A DNA stretch of 5,071 nt from assembly GCA_937925595.1 (NCBI GenBank), contig CALALQ010000028.1, positions 1-5,071 on the forward strand, given 5' to 3'. A program made the translations under genes and the position numbers. A model generated the notes under the pieces. That model was not told where the DNA came from and searched no databases. It saw only the letters and a list, made by a program, of their open reading frames with translations. This document shows positions 4,996-5,071 of the stretch, in pieces. Origin of the DNA: an uncultured Demequina sp. Its GTDB lineage: Bacteria > Actinomycetota > Actinomycetes > Actinomycetales > Demequinaceae. Numbering within the stretch: position 1 is the first letter of the stretch; the number at the start of each line of letters is the position of its first letter.

Positions 4996-5071
4996 GGGTG
5001 CGCGCCGGCCCGTGACCGGACCGGCGAAGCGTGCCGCTGGGCGGCCCGCCGTCGAGGTGTCCCGGCCCCGG
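4996..5071. repeat. Repeat block B2, direct copy of block B1, cut by the window edge
   Basis: GGGTGCGCGCCGGCCCG (4996-5012) and then 54 identical bases (5018-5071) match block B1. Only the short spacer between them differs (TGACC here, six bases in B1). The match is still perfect at the last base of the window, so the repeated unit may extend further. Identity here is far higher than between A1 and A2, which points to recent duplication, gene conversion or strong selection. The 44 bases between this block and the TTG at 4951 contain no clear promoter. Confidence 0.85.

Noticed and set aside
1..5071. CRISPR array, toxin-antitoxin pair, transposase, tRNA or rRNA
   Set aside because: None of the repeats has spacer structure, no paired small genes or transposase motifs were seen, and no RNA gene fold was recognised.

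Overview
The window is GC-rich, with strong G/C bias at third codon positions. It reads as a small mobilizable plasmid, or part of one, from a high-GC actinobacterium. The Rhodococcus, Gordonia, Nocardia and Mycobacterium group is the best guess, because the RepA/RepB pair is of the pAL5000 type typical of that group. This host assignment is inferred from protein family and base composition, not from a database match.

Layout. Positions 44-220 hold repeat block A1, rich in inverted repeats. Next, on the minus strand (236-568), is a small GntR-type winged-helix regulator. Its promoter is unusually clear: TTGACA, a 17-base spacer and TAACAT, with a perfect 12-base palindrome at the expected start of transcription. 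Then comes GC-rich repeat block B1 (643-719). Positions 794-941 contain stacked inverted repeats that look like an origin of transfer. Downstream on the plus strand are mobC (951-1376) and a 572-residue relaxase (1389-3107). The relaxase converges on, and overlaps by 13 bases, the minus-strand repA-repB operon (4391 down to 3095). A probable replication origin lies upstream of repA (4392-4497). Next are a diverged second copy of block A (A2, 4528-4720), a short acidic reading frame on the minus strand (4763-4951), and a second copy of block B (B2, 4996-5071) that runs to the window edge.

How the parts work together. RepA (primase-like initiator) and RepB (HTH origin binder) would replicate the element. 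MobC and the relaxase would nick oriT and lead the strand during mobilization by a helper conjugation system; no coupling protein or mating-pair genes are present. The GntR-like protein probably represses its own promoter. It lies between block A and oriT, so it may also set copy number or mob expression.

The most unusual structure is the arrangement B - minus-strand gene - A, present twice. The flanks are related but the genes are unrelated: a GntR regulator in one and a small acidic frame in the other. This suggests a duplicated accessory slot whose cargo has been replaced. No known defence system, toxin-antitoxin pair, CRISPR array, tRNA, rRNA or transposase was seen.
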